Below are positions 36,709 to 47,216 of a stretch of DNA of 64,000 nucleotides, one piece after another. A program made the translations under genes and the position numbers. The stretch is from positions 62,001 to 126,000 of the forward strand of contig JODI01000014.1 in assembly GCA_000720805.1 (NCBI GenBank). Reading direction: 5' to 3'. The stretch's first letter is position 1. Each line of letters begins with the position of its first letter. This DNA comes from Streptomyces violaceoruber. Its GTDB lineage: Bacteria > Actinomycetota > Actinomycetes > Streptomycetales > Streptomycetaceae. The notes under the pieces were generated by a model. That model was not told the origin of the DNA. It saw only the letters and a program-made list of their open reading frames with translations, and made no database searches.

Positions 36709-39657
36709 ATGAGACGAAAAGCGAGACCGATCCTCGCTGTTGGCGCGCTTGTGCTGGGCGGTGCGGGCATCGCACCGCTCGCGCAGGCCGCGGAAAGCCC
36801 CGGCTCTCCCGACCCCAACGAGGTCAAGGTCTTCCGGGCCGAGGTCACCCAGCAGCAGGTACCCCTGCTGCTGGCGGCCGGTCAGGACGGCCACGAGCTC
36901 GGTGAGCAGGTGCCCGAGAAGGGCGAGGCCACCGTCGAGGTCTACCTCACCGACCAGCAGGCCGACAAGCTCAAGGACCAGGGCGTCGGCCTCACCGAGC
37001 ACAAGCTGTCCGCCAAGGCCGAGAACCGCGTCGAGGCCGCGGCCGAGGGTGTGTTCCGCCCGTACAGCGGAAGGGGCGGCCTGAAGGAGGAGATCCTCAG
37101 GACCGGCCGGCAGAACCCCGACCTCACCAAGGTCGTCTCCATCGGCAAGACGGTGGGCGGCCAGGACATTCTCGCGCTCAAGCTGACCAAGGGCGCGAAG
37201 AAGTCCAAGGACGGCTCCAAGCCCTCCGTCCTGTACGTGTCCAACCAGCACGCGCGCGAGTGGATCACGCCGGAGATGACCCGCCGGCTGATGCACCACT
37301 ACGTGGACAACTACAAGACGGACAAGCGCATCAAGAAGCTCGTCGACTCGACCGAGCTGTGGTTCGTGCTGTCGGCCAACCCCGACGGCTACGACTACAC
37401 CTTCCAGAACTCCGACACCCGCCTGTGGCGCAAGAACCTGCGGGACGTCAACGGCGACGGAGCCATCAGCACCGGTGACGGCGTCGACCTCAACCGCAAC
37501 TTCCCCTACAAGTGGGGCTACGACGACGAGGGCTCGTCCCCCAACCCCACCAGCCAGACCTACCGCGGCGCCGCCCCCGGCTCCGAGCCCGAGACCAGGG
37601 CGCTGGACGTCTTCGAGAAGCGGATCGGGTTCACGTACGGCATCAACTACCACTCCGCCGCCGAGCTCCTCCTCTACGGAGTCGGCTGGCAGGTGGCCAC
37701 GGACACCCCCGACGACGTCGCCTACAAGGCGCTCGCCGGCACCCCCGACAACTCCGCGATCCCCGGCTACCACCCGCAGGTCTCCTCGGAGCTGTACACC
37801 ACCAACGGCGAGGCGGACGGCCACGCGGCCAACGTCAACGGCACGGCGATGTTCACCCCCGAGATGTCGACCTGTCAGACCGCGTCGGACCTCGACCCCA
37901 AGGACGCCTGGAACGCGGCCGACTGCCAGTCGGTCTTCAACTTCCCGGACGACGAGAAGCTGATCCAGCAGGAGTTCGAGAAGAACATCCCGTTCGCGCT
38001 CTCCGTCGCCGAGAGCGCAGCCCACCCCGACCAGCCGAAGTCGTCGGTCGGCCGCAGCGCCGCCGACTTCACCACGGCCCCGTTCTCCACGTCGTACTCG
38101 CGCGGTGCCGACCAGGAGGTCTCCGTCGTCGCCCGGAAGGCGCTGCGCGGCAAGGAGCTCAAGTACCGCGTCAACGGCCGTACCCACGACCGGACACTGC
38201 GCCCCTGGAAGGGCGGCGAGACCTACGGCGGTGAGGACAACCTCTACTTCGACGAGTACCGCGCCAAGGTCCAGGACGGCGACCCGGGCGACAAGGTCGA
38301 GGTGTGGTTCACCGGAGAGACGAAGAGCGGCAAGAAGGTCTCCAGCGAGCACTTCACCTACACCGTCGCGCAACGGCCCCGCGCGGACGTCCTCGTCGTC
38401 GCGGAGGAGGGCGCGGCCGCCACGCAGGCGCAGACCTACGTCGGCGCGCTGAAGGCCGCCGGCCGCAAGGCGGTCGTCTGGGACGTCGCCACCCAGGGCG
38501 CGCCCGACGCGCTCGGCGTGCTGAGCCACTTCGACACTGTCGTCCACTACACCGGGGCGAGCGTCCCCGGCATCGCCACCCAGCTGGAGCTGCGCGCCTT
38601 CCTCAACGAGGGCGGCAAGCTGCTCGAGGCCGGCGAGCAGGCCGGCGGCAGCGTGGCCCTCGCCGACGGCACCCCGTCGGACGACTTCAGTCAGTACTAC
38701 CTGGGCGCCTACTCCCGTACGTCGACCCCGGGGGCCACCGGCTTCACCGGCTCCGGCAAGCTGGGCGGCTTCACGGGCGCGCTCGGCCCCGCGGCCGGCA
38801 ACCCGCTGGACGGGGCCGGGACCTTCGGCGTGACCTCCGACGAACTGCCCGCCGACAGGTATCCCCAGTTCGCGAGCGCGGGCGCGGGCCAGTTCGCCGG
38901 CACTGTCAACCCGTACGGGCCCTACGCGGGCTCCTTCATGGCGGCCGCCGTGCACACCGACGACGCCTACAAGCGGCTCACCCGCACCGTGGACCTCACG
39001 GGCGTGAGCGCGGCCGACAAGCCCGGCCTGCGCACCCGGCTGCTGTGGGACACCGAGCCGGGCTACGACAACGCGATCGTCGAGGCCCACACCACCGGTG
39101 CCGACGACTGGACCACGCTCCCCGAGACGGGCGGCGCCACCCGCACCACCGTGCCGGAGGACTGCTCCGCCGGGTACTACGTGGGCGAGCACCCGCAGCT
39201 CGAGCACTACCTGACCCTGTCGACCACGGGATGCGCCGCCACCGGCACCACCGGCGCGTGGAACGCCCTCACCGGCGCCTCCAACGGCTGGCAGCAGGTG
39301 AACTTCGACCTGAGCGCGTACGCCGGCAAGTCGGTCGAGATCTCGATCAGCTACGTCACCGACCCCGGCAGCGGCGGCCACGGCGTCCTCGCGGACGACG
39401 CCTCGCTGGTCGTCGGCGGCACCGCCACCGAGACCGAGGGCTTCGAGACGTCGCTGGGTGCCTGGAAGGTCGCCGGGCCGCCCCCGGGCAGCCCGGCCGT
39501 ACTCAAGGACTGGACGCGCACCGGCACCCTGTTCCAGACGTACGGAGCGATCACCACGGACGACACCGTGCTGCTGGGCTTCGGCCTTGAGCACGTCGCC
39601 TCGGCGGCCGACCGGACGGCTCTCCTGAAGAAGGCGCTCGCGGCGCTCGACGAGTGA
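36709..39657 (+). CDS. Secreted M14 zinc carboxypeptidase
   Basis: A 982-residue exported peptidase. A Sec signal peptide (MRRKARPILAVGALVLGGAGIAPLAQA) is followed by a pro-region, then an M14 carboxypeptidase domain with zinc ligands His181 and Glu184 in HAREW, His315 in NYHSAAE, and catalytic Glu385 in FTPEMS. A long C-terminal part includes a Rossmann-like DVLVVAEEGAAATQAQTY segment, and near residues 810-960 an immune-inhibitor-A-like jelly-roll (YVGEHPQLEHY, WQQVNFDLSAYAGKSVEISISYVTDPG). It probably degrades extracellular protein. AGGGGGG precedes the ATG at 36709; the earlier ATG at 36658 would bury the signal peptide. Confidence 0.93.
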   Translation: MRRKARPILAVGALVLGGAGIAPLAQAAESPGSPDPNEVKVFRAEVTQQQVPLLLAAGQDGHELGEQVPEKGEATVEVYLTDQQADKLKDQGVGLTEHKLSAKAENRVEAAAEGVFRPYSGRGGLKEEILRTGRQNPDLTKVVSIGKTVGGQDILALKLTKGAKKSKDGSKPSVLYVSNQHAREWITPEMTRRLMHHYVDNYKTDKRIKKLVDSTELWFVLSANPDGYDYTFQNSDTRLWRKNLRDVNGDGAISTGDGVDLNRNFPYKWGYDDEGSSPNPTSQTYRGAAPGSEPETRALDVFEKRIGFTYGINYHSAAELLLYGVGWQVATDTPDDVAYKALAGTPDNSAIPGYHPQVSSELYTTNGEADGHAANVNGTAMFTPEMSTCQTASDLDPKDAWNAADCQSVFNFPDDEKLIQQEFEKNIPFALSVAESAAHPDQPKSSVGRSAADFTTAPFSTSYSRGADQEVSVVARKALRGKELKYRVNGRTHDRTLRPWKGGETYGGEDNLYFDEYRAKVQDGDPGDKVEVWFTGETKSGKKVSSEHFTYTVAQRPRADVLVVAEEGAAATQAQTYVGALKAAGRKAVVWDVATQGAPDALGVLSHFDTVVHYTGASVPGIATQLELRAFLNEGGKLLEAGEQAGGSVALADGTPSDDFSQYYLGAYSRTSTPGATGFTGSGKLGGFTGALGPAAGNPLDGAGTFGVTSDELPADRYPQFASAGAGQFAGTVNPYGPYAGSFMAAAVHTDDAYKRLTRTVDLTGVSAADKPGLRTRLLWDTEPGYDNAIVEAHTTGADDWTTLPETGGATRTTVPEDCSAGYYVGEHPQLEHYLTLSTTGCAATGTTGAWNALTGASNGWQQVNFDLSAYAGKSVEISISYVTDPGSGGHGVLADDASLVVGGTATETEGFETSLGAWKVAGPPPGSPAVLKDWTRTGTLFQTYGAITTDDTVLLGFGLEHVASAADRTALLKKALAALDE

Positions 39658-39780
39658 CCGAAGGGGTGATCGACGAGTGACAGAAGGGCGAGTGAGTGAA
39701 CTGTGAGCGGAGGGTGACGTCCATGGTCAACCAGGCGTGACTCCTCGTAGCAACATCGGGTGATCGGGCCTCCGGGCCCG

Positions 39781-39816
39781 GGCGGTCCGTACCCCTACTG
39801 GTGGGTACGGGCCGCC
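39781..39816 (+). terminator. Hairpin after the M14 peptidase gene
   Basis: A 14-bp stem with one G-T pair (GGCGGTCCGTACCC with GGGTACGGGCCGCC) around an 8-base loop. It ends about 125 bp before the gap start, and separates the peptidase from the glycolytic genes. Confidence 0.7.
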
Positions 39817-39867
39817 TCGCCGTGTATGAGGCATCTCGATGTCACCACGCGAGCCACAGGGAGGTAG

Positions 39868-40953
<1,086 letters not shown>

Positions 40954-40975
40954 TCAACAGAGCAGGCACTTCGGT

Positions 40976-41027
40976 GTGAGGTCAGGGCTCGGGCGGCGCG
41001 CAACGCGCTGCCCGAGCCCTGACTCAC
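40976..41027 (+). terminator. Very long gap-pgk intergenic hairpin
   Basis: GTCAGGGCTCGGGC and GCCCGAGCCCTGAC are exact 14-bp inverted repeats. The stem continues inward through GGCGCG/CGCGCT to a CAA loop and outward, with one bulge, through GTGA/TCAC, giving about 24 pairs. It may be a partial terminator or an mRNA-stabilising element for gap. Confidence 0.75.
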
Positions 41028-41086
41028 GTACACATCAGCCCTCTCAGGATCACGAGCATCACGAGCCCTCTCCAGGAGTTCCCTCC

Positions 41087-42298
41087 ATGAAGACGATCGA
41101 CGAACTTCTCGCCGAAGGCGTGGCCGGCAAGCGGGTCTTCGTCCGCGCCGACCTGAACGTGCCGCTGGACAGCGGCACCATCACCGACGACGGCCGCATC
41201 CGTGCCGTGCTGCCCACCGTCAAGGCCCTCGCCGAGGCGGGCGCCCGGGTGGTCGTCGCCTCGCACCTGGGCCGCCCCAAGGGGGCCCCGGACCCGGCCT
41301 TCTCGCTGGCTCCGGCCGCCTCGCGCCTCGGTGAACTCCTCGGTACCGGCGTGGCGTTCGCGACCGACACGGTCGGCGAGTCCGCCAGGTCCACCGTCGC
41401 CGGCCTCGCCGACGGTCAGGCCGCCGTCATCGAGAACCTGCGCTTCAACGCAGGCGAGACCAGCAAGGACGACGCCGAGCGCGGCGCCTTCGCGGACCAG
41501 CTCGCCGAACTCGCGGACCTGTACGTGGGCGACGGCTTCGGCGCGGTCCACCGCAAGCACGCCTCCGTGTTCGACCTCCCCGCCCGTCTGCCGCACGCAG
41601 CCGGCTACCTCATCGCCACCGAGGTCGCCGTCCTGAAGAAGCTCACCGAGGACGTCAAGCGCCCCTACGTGGTCGCGCTCGGCGGCGCCAAGGTCTCCGA
41701 CAAGCTCGCCGTCATCGACCAGCTGCTCGGCAAGGCCGACCGCATCCTGATCGGCGGTGGCATGGCCTACACGTTCCTCAAGGCCAAGGGCTACGAGATC
41801 GGCAAGTCCCTCCTCCAGGAGGACCAGATCCCGGCGGTCCTGGAGTACGTCGAGCGCGCCGAGAAGACCGGCGTGGAGCTGGTGCTGCCCTTCGACGCCC
41901 TGGTCGGTCCCGAGTTCCCCGACCTGAAGACCAAGGCCCCCGCGAACCCCACCGCCGTCGCCGCAGACGCGATCCCGGCCGACCAGATGGGCCTGGACAT
42001 CGGTCCAGAGTCCCGCAAGCTGTACGCCTCGAAGCTCACCGACGCCGCCACCGTCTTCTGGAACGGCCCCATGGGCGTCTTCGAGCACCCCGACTACGCC
42101 GAGGGCACCAAGGCGGTCGCCCAGGCCCTCCTCGACTCCCCGGGCTTCACGGTCGTCGGCGGCGGCGACTCCGCCGCGGCCGTCCGCATCCTGGGCTTCG
42201 ACGAGAACGCATTCGGCCACATCTCGACCGGTGGCGGCGCCTCCCTCGAATACCTCGAGGGCAAGACGCTCCCCGGCCTCGCCGCACTGGAGGACTGA
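41087..42298 (+). CDS. pgk: Phosphoglycerate kinase
   Basis: A 403-residue glycolytic kinase transferring phosphate from 1,3-bisphosphoglycerate to ADP. The N-lobe substrate signature is [15 protein letters not shown], and HLGRPKG and ENLRFNAGE follow; the C-lobe nucleotide site shows [22 protein letters not shown] and [15 protein letters not shown] lies before the ATG at 41087; the longer upstream frame has no homology. Five bases separate its stop from tpiA. Confidence 0.97.
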   Translation: MKTIDELLAEGVAGKRVFVRADLNVPLDSGTITDDGRIRAVLPTVKALAEAGARVVVASHLGRPKGAPDPAFSLAPAASRLGELLGTGVAFATDTVGESARSTVAGLADGQAAVIENLRFNAGETSKDDAERGAFADQLAELADLYVGDGFGAVHRKHASVFDLPARLPHAAGYLIATEVAVLKKLTEDVKRPYVVALGGAKVSDKLAVIDQLLGKADRILIGGGMAYTFLKAKGYEIGKSLLQEDQIPAVLEYVERAEKTGVELVLPFDALVGPEFPDLKTKAPANPTAVAADAIPADQMGLDIGPESRKLYASKLTDAATVFWNGPMGVFEHPDYAEGTKAVAQALLDSPGFTVVGGGDSAAAVRILGFDENAFGHISTGGGASLEYLEGKTLPGLAALED

Positions 42299-42303
42299 CC
42301 TCA

Positions 42304-43095
42304 ATGGCTCCATCCACCTCTTCGGGGCGCACGCCGCTGATGGCGGGCAACTGGAAGATGAACCTCAACCACCTCGAGGCCATCGCCCACGTCCAGAAGC
42401 TCGCCTTCGCGCTCGCCGACAAGGACTACGACGCCGTGGAGGTCGCCGTCCTGCCGCCCTTCACCGACCTGCGCTCCGTGCAGACCCTGGTCGACGGCGA
42501 CAAGCTCAAGATCAAGTACGGCGCCCAGGACATTTCGGCGCATGACGGCGGTGCCTACACCGGCGAGATCTCCGGTTCGATGCTGGCCAAGCTGAAGTGC
42601 ACGTACGTGGCGATCGGCCACTCCGAGCGTCGGCAGTACCACAACGAGACCGACGAGCTGATCAACGCCAAGGTCAAGGCCGCCTACAAGCACGGCCTGA
42701 CCCCGATCCTGTGCGTCGGAGAGGAGCTGGACGTCCGCGAGGCGGGCAACCACGTCACCCACACCCTCGCCCAGGTCGAGGGCGGTCTGAAGGACCTCCC
42801 GGCCGAGCAGGCCGAGTCGATCGTGATCGCCTACGAGCCCGTGTGGGCCATCGGCACCGGCAAGGTCTGCGGCGCCGACGACGCCCAGGAGGTCTGCGCG
42901 GCCATCCGCGGCAAGGTCGCCGAGCTCTACACGCAGGAGCTGGCCGACCAGGTGCGCATCCAGTACGGCGGCTCCGTGAAGGCCGGCAACGTCGCCGAGA
43001 TCATGGCGAAGGCCGACATCGACGGCGCCCTGGTCGGCGGCGCGTCGCTGGACGCCGACGAGTTCGTCAAGATCGTGCGGTTCCGCGACCAGTGA
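42304..43095 (+). CDS. tpiA: Triosephosphate isomerase
   Basis: A 263-residue TIM-barrel enzyme interconverting dihydroxyacetone phosphate and glyceraldehyde 3-phosphate. Catalytic elements are NWKMN (Lys), GHSERRQ (His) and [12 protein letters not shown] (Glu), with the phosphate loop YGGSVKAGN. It begins with ATG five bases after pgk, so it is co-transcribed with pgk; a 12-bp hairpin follows. Confidence 0.97.
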   Translation: MAPSTSSGRTPLMAGNWKMNLNHLEAIAHVQKLAFALADKDYDAVEVAVLPPFTDLRSVQTLVDGDKLKIKYGAQDISAHDGGAYTGEISGSMLAKLKCTYVAIGHSERRQYHNETDELINAKVKAAYKHGLTPILCVGEELDVREAGNHVTHTLAQVEGGLKDLPAEQAESIVIAYEPVWAIGTGKVCGADDAQEVCAAIRGKVAELYTQELADQVRIQYGGSVKAGNVAEIMAKADIDGALVGGASLDADEFVKIVRFRDQ

Positions 43096-43126
43096 GTATG
43101 CGGTAGCGGCGATACGTCGTACTCTT

Positions 43127-43157
43127 GCGGGGTCCAGCAGTCTTCGCTGGACCCCGC
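43127..43157 (+). terminator. Hairpin between tpiA and secG
   Basis: GCGGGGTCCAGC (43127-43138) and GCTGGACCCCGC (43146-43157) form a perfect 12-bp stem with a 7-base loop. No T-tract; termination may be partial, with secG read through. Confidence 0.65.
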
Positions 43158-43190
43158 AGTCCATCAGAATCCGAGGAAGTTGGTCCAGCC

Positions 43191-43427
43191 GTGGTTATGG
43201 GGTTCTCGATCGCCCTGATCGTCTTCAGCCTGCTGATGATGCTGCTGGTGCTGATGCACAAGGGCAAGGGCGGCGGCCTCTCCGACATGTTCGGTGGCGG
43301 GATGCAGTCGTTCGTCGGTGGCTCCTCGGTCGCCGAGCGCAACCTGGACCGCATCACCGTCGTGGTCGGTCTGCTGTGGTTCGCGTGCATCGTGGTGCTC
43401 GGCATCCTGATGAAGGTGAACAACTGA
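43191..43427 (+). CDS. secG: Preprotein translocase subunit SecG
   Basis: A 78-residue membrane subunit of the SecYEG channel. It has two hydrophobic helices (FSIALIVFSLLMMLLVLM and ITVVVGLLWFACIVVLGIL) joined by the conserved Gly-rich loop HKGKGGGLSDMFGGG. The start is the GTG at 43191 or the ATG two codons later. It lies beyond the tpiA hairpin in the common actinobacterial gap-pgk-tpi-secG order. Confidence 0.93.
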   Translation: MVMGFSIALIVFSLLMMLLVLMHKGKGGGLSDMFGGGMQSFVGGSSVAERNLDRITVVVGLLWFACIVVLGILMKVNN

Positions 43428-43545
43428 TCAGCGTCGCACACGCGGCACGTCCATTCCGCACGTAACGCCCCATGTTCGGTACGCGCAGCTGAGCGCGGCC
43501 TATCATGGGGCTTGCGTCTGTGTATGGGGGTGGTAACTCCAATCA

Positions 43546-43574
43546 CTGGACGCGCGTTGGGCCTTACGTAGACT
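43546..43574 (+). promoter_or_regulatory. HrdB-like promoter of the rbpA-family gene
   Basis: CTGGAC, 17 bases, then TAGACT, close to the TTGACA-N17-TAnnnT form used by the main sigma factor. It would give a leader of about 60 bases before the GTG at 43641. Confidence 0.5.
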
Positions 43575-43640
43575 GAGGCGCTCGCAGTGAGGCGAAACGC
43601 CGACTCGCTTTGCGGCACCATCACGCAGGGAGTTACGACC

Positions 43641-43976
43641 GTGGCAAGTGGCAACGCGATCCGAGGAAGCCGGGTCGGGGCGGGGCCGATGGGCGAGGCC
43701 GAGCGGGGCGAGTCCGCGCCCCGGCTGCGCATCTCCTTCTGGTGCTCCAACGGGCACGAAACGGTGCCCAGCTTCGCCAGCGACGCGCAGGTCCCCGAAA
43801 CCTGGGACTGCCCGCGCTGCGGCTTTCCAGCAGGCCAGGACCGGGACAACCCCCCGGACCCGCCGCGCACCGAGCCCTACAAGACGCACCTCGCCTACGT
43901 GCGGGAGCGGCGCAGCGACGCGGACGGCGAGGCGATCCTCGCCGAGGCGCTCGCCAAACTGCGGGGCGAGATCTAG
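43641..43976 (+). CDS. RbpA-family RNA polymerase-binding protein
   Basis: A 111-residue protein of the actinobacterial RbpA family, which binds the principal sigma factor and RNA polymerase and stabilises open complexes. The RbpA zinc-type core is seen in FWCSNGHE and WDCPRCGFPAG; the C-terminal sigma-interacting helix is HLAYVRERRSDADGEAILAEALAKLR, and the N-terminus has GNAIRGSRVGAGPMGEAERG. Streptomycetes carry more than one RbpA-like protein and I cannot tell from this window which paralogue it is. The GTG at 43641 is chosen because homology starts there. Followed by an intrinsic terminator. Confidence 0.88.
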   Translation: MASGNAIRGSRVGAGPMGEAERGESAPRLRISFWCSNGHETVPSFASDAQVPETWDCPRCGFPAGQDRDNPPDPPRTEPYKTHLAYVRERRSDADGEAILAEALAKLRGEI

Positions 43977-43986
43977 GTATTGAGAG

Positions 43987-44024
43987 CCGGCCGGGTATCC
44001 GAGGGATGCCCGGCCGGGGCTGTT
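43987..44024 (+). terminator. Intrinsic terminator after the rbpA-family gene
   Basis: CCGGCCGGGTATCC (43987-44000) pairs with GGATGCCCGGCCGG (44004-44017) around a GAG loop, then GGCTGTTTT supplies a U-tract. One of the clearest terminators in the window. Confidence 0.8.
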
Positions 44025-44057
44025 TTCGTACCCGGCGGCCGTCCGGCCGCGGACCCA

Positions 44058-44080
44058 TTGTCAGTGGTGCCCTCTACGGT
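44058..44080 (+). promoter_or_regulatory. DNA-damage promoter of an MFS transporter gene
   Basis: TTGTCAGTG at 44058-44066, eight bases, then TACGGT at 44075-44080, a full consensus match. The GTG of the MFS gene is 32 bases downstream. Placed right after the rbpA terminator, so it drives only this gene. Confidence 0.8.
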
Positions 44081-44111
44081 TTGTGCATCGGGCGAACCGT
44101 GAGGGGGAGTT

Positions 44112-45380
44112 GTGGCGACAGTCGACGCGGTGGACGGGCGTGCGCCGGCGTGGCATGGGGGATTCGGGCGGCTGTGGAGCGCCGCCGTGCTCTCCAGCTT
44201 CGGTGACGCGCTGCGGAACTCCGCACTGCCGCTGCTCGCCGCGACACTGACGGACCGGCCCCTGCTGGTCGCCGCGGTCACCGCCTGCGGCTATCTGCCC
44301 TGGCTCGTCTTCGGGCTGCTCGGCGGCGCCGTCGCGGACCGCGTGGACCAGCGGCGCGCGATGGGGGCGGTGGACGGGGTACGAGGGCTGCTGGTCGCCT
44401 GTTTCGCCGTGGCCGTCGCCCTCGGACACGCCTCGATCGGTCTGCTGATCGCGCTGGCCTTCGCCCTGACCACCCTGCAGACCCTCTTCGACAACGCCTC
44501 CACCGCCCTGCTGCCCACCCTGGTGCACCGCAGGGCGCTCGGCAGTGCGAACGCGCGGCTCATGACCGGCCAGCAGATCGCGGGCGGCCTGCTGGGCGCA
44601 CCCCTGGTGCCGGTGCTGCTGTGGGGCGGCGCCGCCCTGCCCTTCGCGGCGGACGCGGTCACCTTCCTGGTCGCCGCCGCCCTGGTCGCCTCGCTGCGCA
44701 CCACCCTGCCCGAGCGGAAACCGAGACCGGCCGGCAGCACCCTGCGCCGCGAGATCGCCGAGGGACTGCGCGCCCTGGGACGGGACAGGGCCCTGCGCGG
44801 GCTGTGCGCCGCCACCGCCCTGTGCAACGTCGGCGTGGGCGCCCTCATCGCCGGCCTGGTGCTCCTGGTGACCGGCTGGCTGGGCGCAGGTACGGCGGGA
44901 TACGCGGCGGCCCTGACCGCGTACACGGTCGGCGGGCTGACCGGGGGAGCGGCGAGCGGCCGGCTTGTGGCCCGGCTCGGGCGGGTGCGCGCGGTGCTGC
45001 TCGCCGGGACGGTGCAGATCGGCGCGCTGGTGGTGATGGGGTCGGTGCGCAGCCTGGTCACGCTGGCCGGTGCCATGGCCGTCTTCGGGTTCATGGGCAT
45101 GGTGTGGAACGTCAACACCAGAACGCTGATGCAGGAGCGAGCCCCCGCGGAGATGCTGGGCCGGGTCAGCGCGGCCTTCCGCACCCTGGCGGTCGCCGGA
45201 GCCCCCCTCGGGGCGCTGCTCGGCGGTGCGGTGGCCACCGCCTGGGGCCTGAACACCCCGGCCCTGTTCGCGGCCGCCTTCTTCGTCCTGTCCGTCGCCT
45301 CGCTGATACCCGCGCTCAAGGTGAACGTATCTGTGGTCGCCCCCGACGACGACGCCACGACAGCTTCCGCCCCGCGCTGA
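44112..45380 (+). CDS. MFS exporter, DNA-damage promoter
   Basis: A 422-residue, 12-helix major-facilitator protein of the enterobactin-exporter/DHA3-like type (LWSAAVLSSFGDALRNSALPLLAATLT at the N-terminus; GGAVADRVDQRRAMGAVDGVRGLL in the loop 2-3 position; a second half beginning RALRGLCAATALCNVGVGALIAGLVLLV). Such proteins pump drugs, siderophores or metabolites; the substrate is unknown. GAGGGGGAG precedes the GTG. It is transcribed alone from a damage promoter, which suggests export of a genotoxic compound or a damage-linked metabolite. Confidence 0.88.
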   Translation: MATVDAVDGRAPAWHGGFGRLWSAAVLSSFGDALRNSALPLLAATLTDRPLLVAAVTACGYLPWLVFGLLGGAVADRVDQRRAMGAVDGVRGLLVACFAVAVALGHASIGLLIALAFALTTLQTLFDNASTALLPTLVHRRALGSANARLMTGQQIAGGLLGAPLVPVLLWGGAALPFAADAVTFLVAAALVASLRTTLPERKPRPAGSTLRREIAEGLRALGRDRALRGLCAATALCNVGVGALIAGLVLLVTGWLGAGTAGYAAALTAYTVGGLTGGAASGRLVARLGRVRAVLLAGTVQIGALVVMGSVRSLVTLAGAMAVFGFMGMVWNVNTRTLMQERAPAEMLGRVSAAFRTLAVAGAPLGALLGGAVATAWGLNTPALFAAAFFVLSVASLIPALKVNVSVVAPDDDATTASAPR

Positions 45381-45450
45381 TCAACTAGGTTGGGAACGGC
45401 GGCGGGACAGTGGTACAGGCAGACGTACGAAAGAAGGCTGAACTCCGGAC

Positions 45451-47103
45451 ATGAACGCAGACGGCCGTAAGAGGCTCAACCGGACGCCCGAGTGGACCGC
45501 TCTGGCGAAGCACCGCGAGGATCTCGGGGAGGTGCGGCTGCGTGAGCTGTTCGCCGACCCCGGCCGCGGCAGCGGACACACCCTGCGGGTCGGCGACCTG
45601 TACGTCGACCACTCCAAGCACCTCGTGACCGACGAGACGCTGCGGCTGCTGCGCGAGCTGGCCGCCGCCGCCGACGTCTTCGGCCTGCGGGACGCCATGT
45701 TCCGCGGCGAGAAGATCAACACGACCGAGAACCGGGCCGTGCTGCACACCGCGCTGCGCGCCCCGCGTGACGCGGTGGTCGAGGTCGACGGGGAGAACGT
45801 CGTGCCGGCGGTGCACGCCGTCCTCGACAAGATGGCCGGCTTCGCCGAGCGCGTCCGCTCCGGCGCCTGGACCGGCCACACAGGCAAGCGCATCAAGAAC
45901 GTGGTCAACATCGGTATCGGCGGCTCGGACCTGGGCCCGGCGATGGCCTACGAGGTGCTGCGCGCATACACCGACCGCGATCTCACGGTCCGCTTCGTGT
46001 CGAACGTGGACGGGGCCGACCTGCACGAGGCCACCCGCGACCTGGACGCGGCCGAGACGCTGTTCGTCATCGCCTCCAAGACCTTCACCACGATCGAGAC
46101 GATCACCAACGCGACCTCGGCCCGCGAGTGGCTGCTCACCGAGCTGAAGGCAGGGCAGGACGCGGTCGCCCGGCACTTCGTGGCGCTGTCGACCAACTCC
46201 GAGAAGGTGTCGGAGTTCGGTATCGACCCGGACAACATGTTCGAGTTCTGGAACTGGGTCGGCGGCCGATACTCCTACGACTCGGCGATCGGTCTGTCCC
46301 TGATGATCGCCATCGGCCCGGACCGCTTCCGGGAGATGCTCGACGGTTTCCGGATCGTCGACGAGCACTTCCGCACGGCGCCCGCCGAGGCCAACGTGCC
46401 GTTGCTGCTGGGCCTGTTGGGGGTCTGGTACGGCAACTTCTTCGACGCCCAGTCGCACGCCGTGCTGCCGTACAGCCACTACCTGTCGAAGTTCACCGCG
46501 TACCTGCAGCAGCTGGACATGGAGTCCAACGGCAAGTCGGTGGACCGTGACGGCGAGCCCGTCGACTGGCAGACCGGGCCGGTGGTGTGGGGCACGCCCG
46601 GCACCAACGGGCAGCACGCCTACTACCAACTCATCCACCAGGGCACCAAGCTGATTCCGGCGGACTTCATCGGCTTCGCCCGCCCGGTCGACGAGCTGAG
46701 CGACGAACTCAAGGCGCAGCACGACCTGTTGATGGCCAACTTCTTCGCCCAGACCCAGGCGCTGGCCTTCGGCAAGACGCCCGAAGAGGTGCGCGCGGAG
46801 GGGGTGCCCGAGGAGCTGGTGCCCCACAAGACGTTCAAGGGCAACCACCCCACGACCACCATCCTCGCGCGCGAGCTGACCCCGTCGGTGCTCGGCCAGC
46901 TCATCGCCCTCTACGAGCACAAGGTGTTCGTGCAGGGCGCGATCTGGAACATCGACTCGTTCGACCAGTGGGGCGTCGAACTCGGCAAGGTCCTCGCCAG
47001 GCGCGTGGAACCCGCGCTGACGGAGGGCGCGGAGGTACCCGGGCTGGACGCCTCCACCAAGGCCCTGGTCAGCACGTACCGGGAGCTGCGCGGCCGGCAG
47101 TGA
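45451..47103 (+). CDS. pgi: Glucose-6-phosphate isomerase
   Basis: A 550-residue enzyme interconverting glucose 6-phosphate and fructose 6-phosphate at the glycolysis/pentose-phosphate branch. Conserved segments include [29 protein letters not shown] (phosphate binding), [12 protein letters not shown], the [13 protein letters not shown] segment (related to the usual GGRYSLWSAIGL), and [10 protein letters not shown] at the C-terminus. The catalytic Glu/His lie around [13 protein letters not shown] and [16 protein letters not shown]. It converges on the pgl-opcA-zwf-tal-tkt operon, so the two branches face each other. Confidence 0.97.
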   Translation: MNADGRKRLNRTPEWTALAKHREDLGEVRLRELFADPGRGSGHTLRVGDLYVDHSKHLVTDETLRLLRELAAAADVFGLRDAMFRGEKINTTENRAVLHTALRAPRDAVVEVDGENVVPAVHAVLDKMAGFAERVRSGAWTGHTGKRIKNVVNIGIGGSDLGPAMAYEVLRAYTDRDLTVRFVSNVDGADLHEATRDLDAAETLFVIASKTFTTIETITNATSAREWLLTELKAGQDAVARHFVALSTNSEKVSEFGIDPDNMFEFWNWVGGRYSYDSAIGLSLMIAIGPDRFREMLDGFRIVDEHFRTAPAEANVPLLLGLLGVWYGNFFDAQSHAVLPYSHYLSKFTAYLQQLDMESNGKSVDRDGEPVDWQTGPVVWGTPGTNGQHAYYQLIHQGTKLIPADFIGFARPVDELSDELKAQHDLLMANFFAQTQALAFGKTPEEVRAEGVPEELVPHKTFKGNHPTTTILARELTPSVLGQLIALYEHKVFVQGAIWNIDSFDQWGVELGKVLARRVEPALTEGAEVPGLDASTKALVSTYRELRGRQ

Positions 47104-47179
47104 GTGAGACACGCTGGTGCGGCGCCGCTGGTGTGCGGTGAAGCAGGTCCCCGGCTCACAGGGGGAGGGGGGAGCGCCG

Positions 47180-47211
47180 GGGCGGCGGGGGCGGGAAAGC
47201 CTCCGCCGCCC
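47180..47211. terminator. Hairpin between convergent pgi and pgl
   Basis: GGGCGGCGGGGGC (47180-47192) pairs with GCCTCCGCCGCCC (47199-47211), one G-T pair, around a GGGAAA loop. It lies six bases past the pgl stop and can serve both strands. Confidence 0.55.
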
Positions 47212-47216
47212 TCAGC

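Noticed and set aside
36697..39594. 965-codon reverse ORF opposite the M14 peptidase
   Set aside because: Shadow frame; the forward frame has a signal peptide and all zinc ligands.
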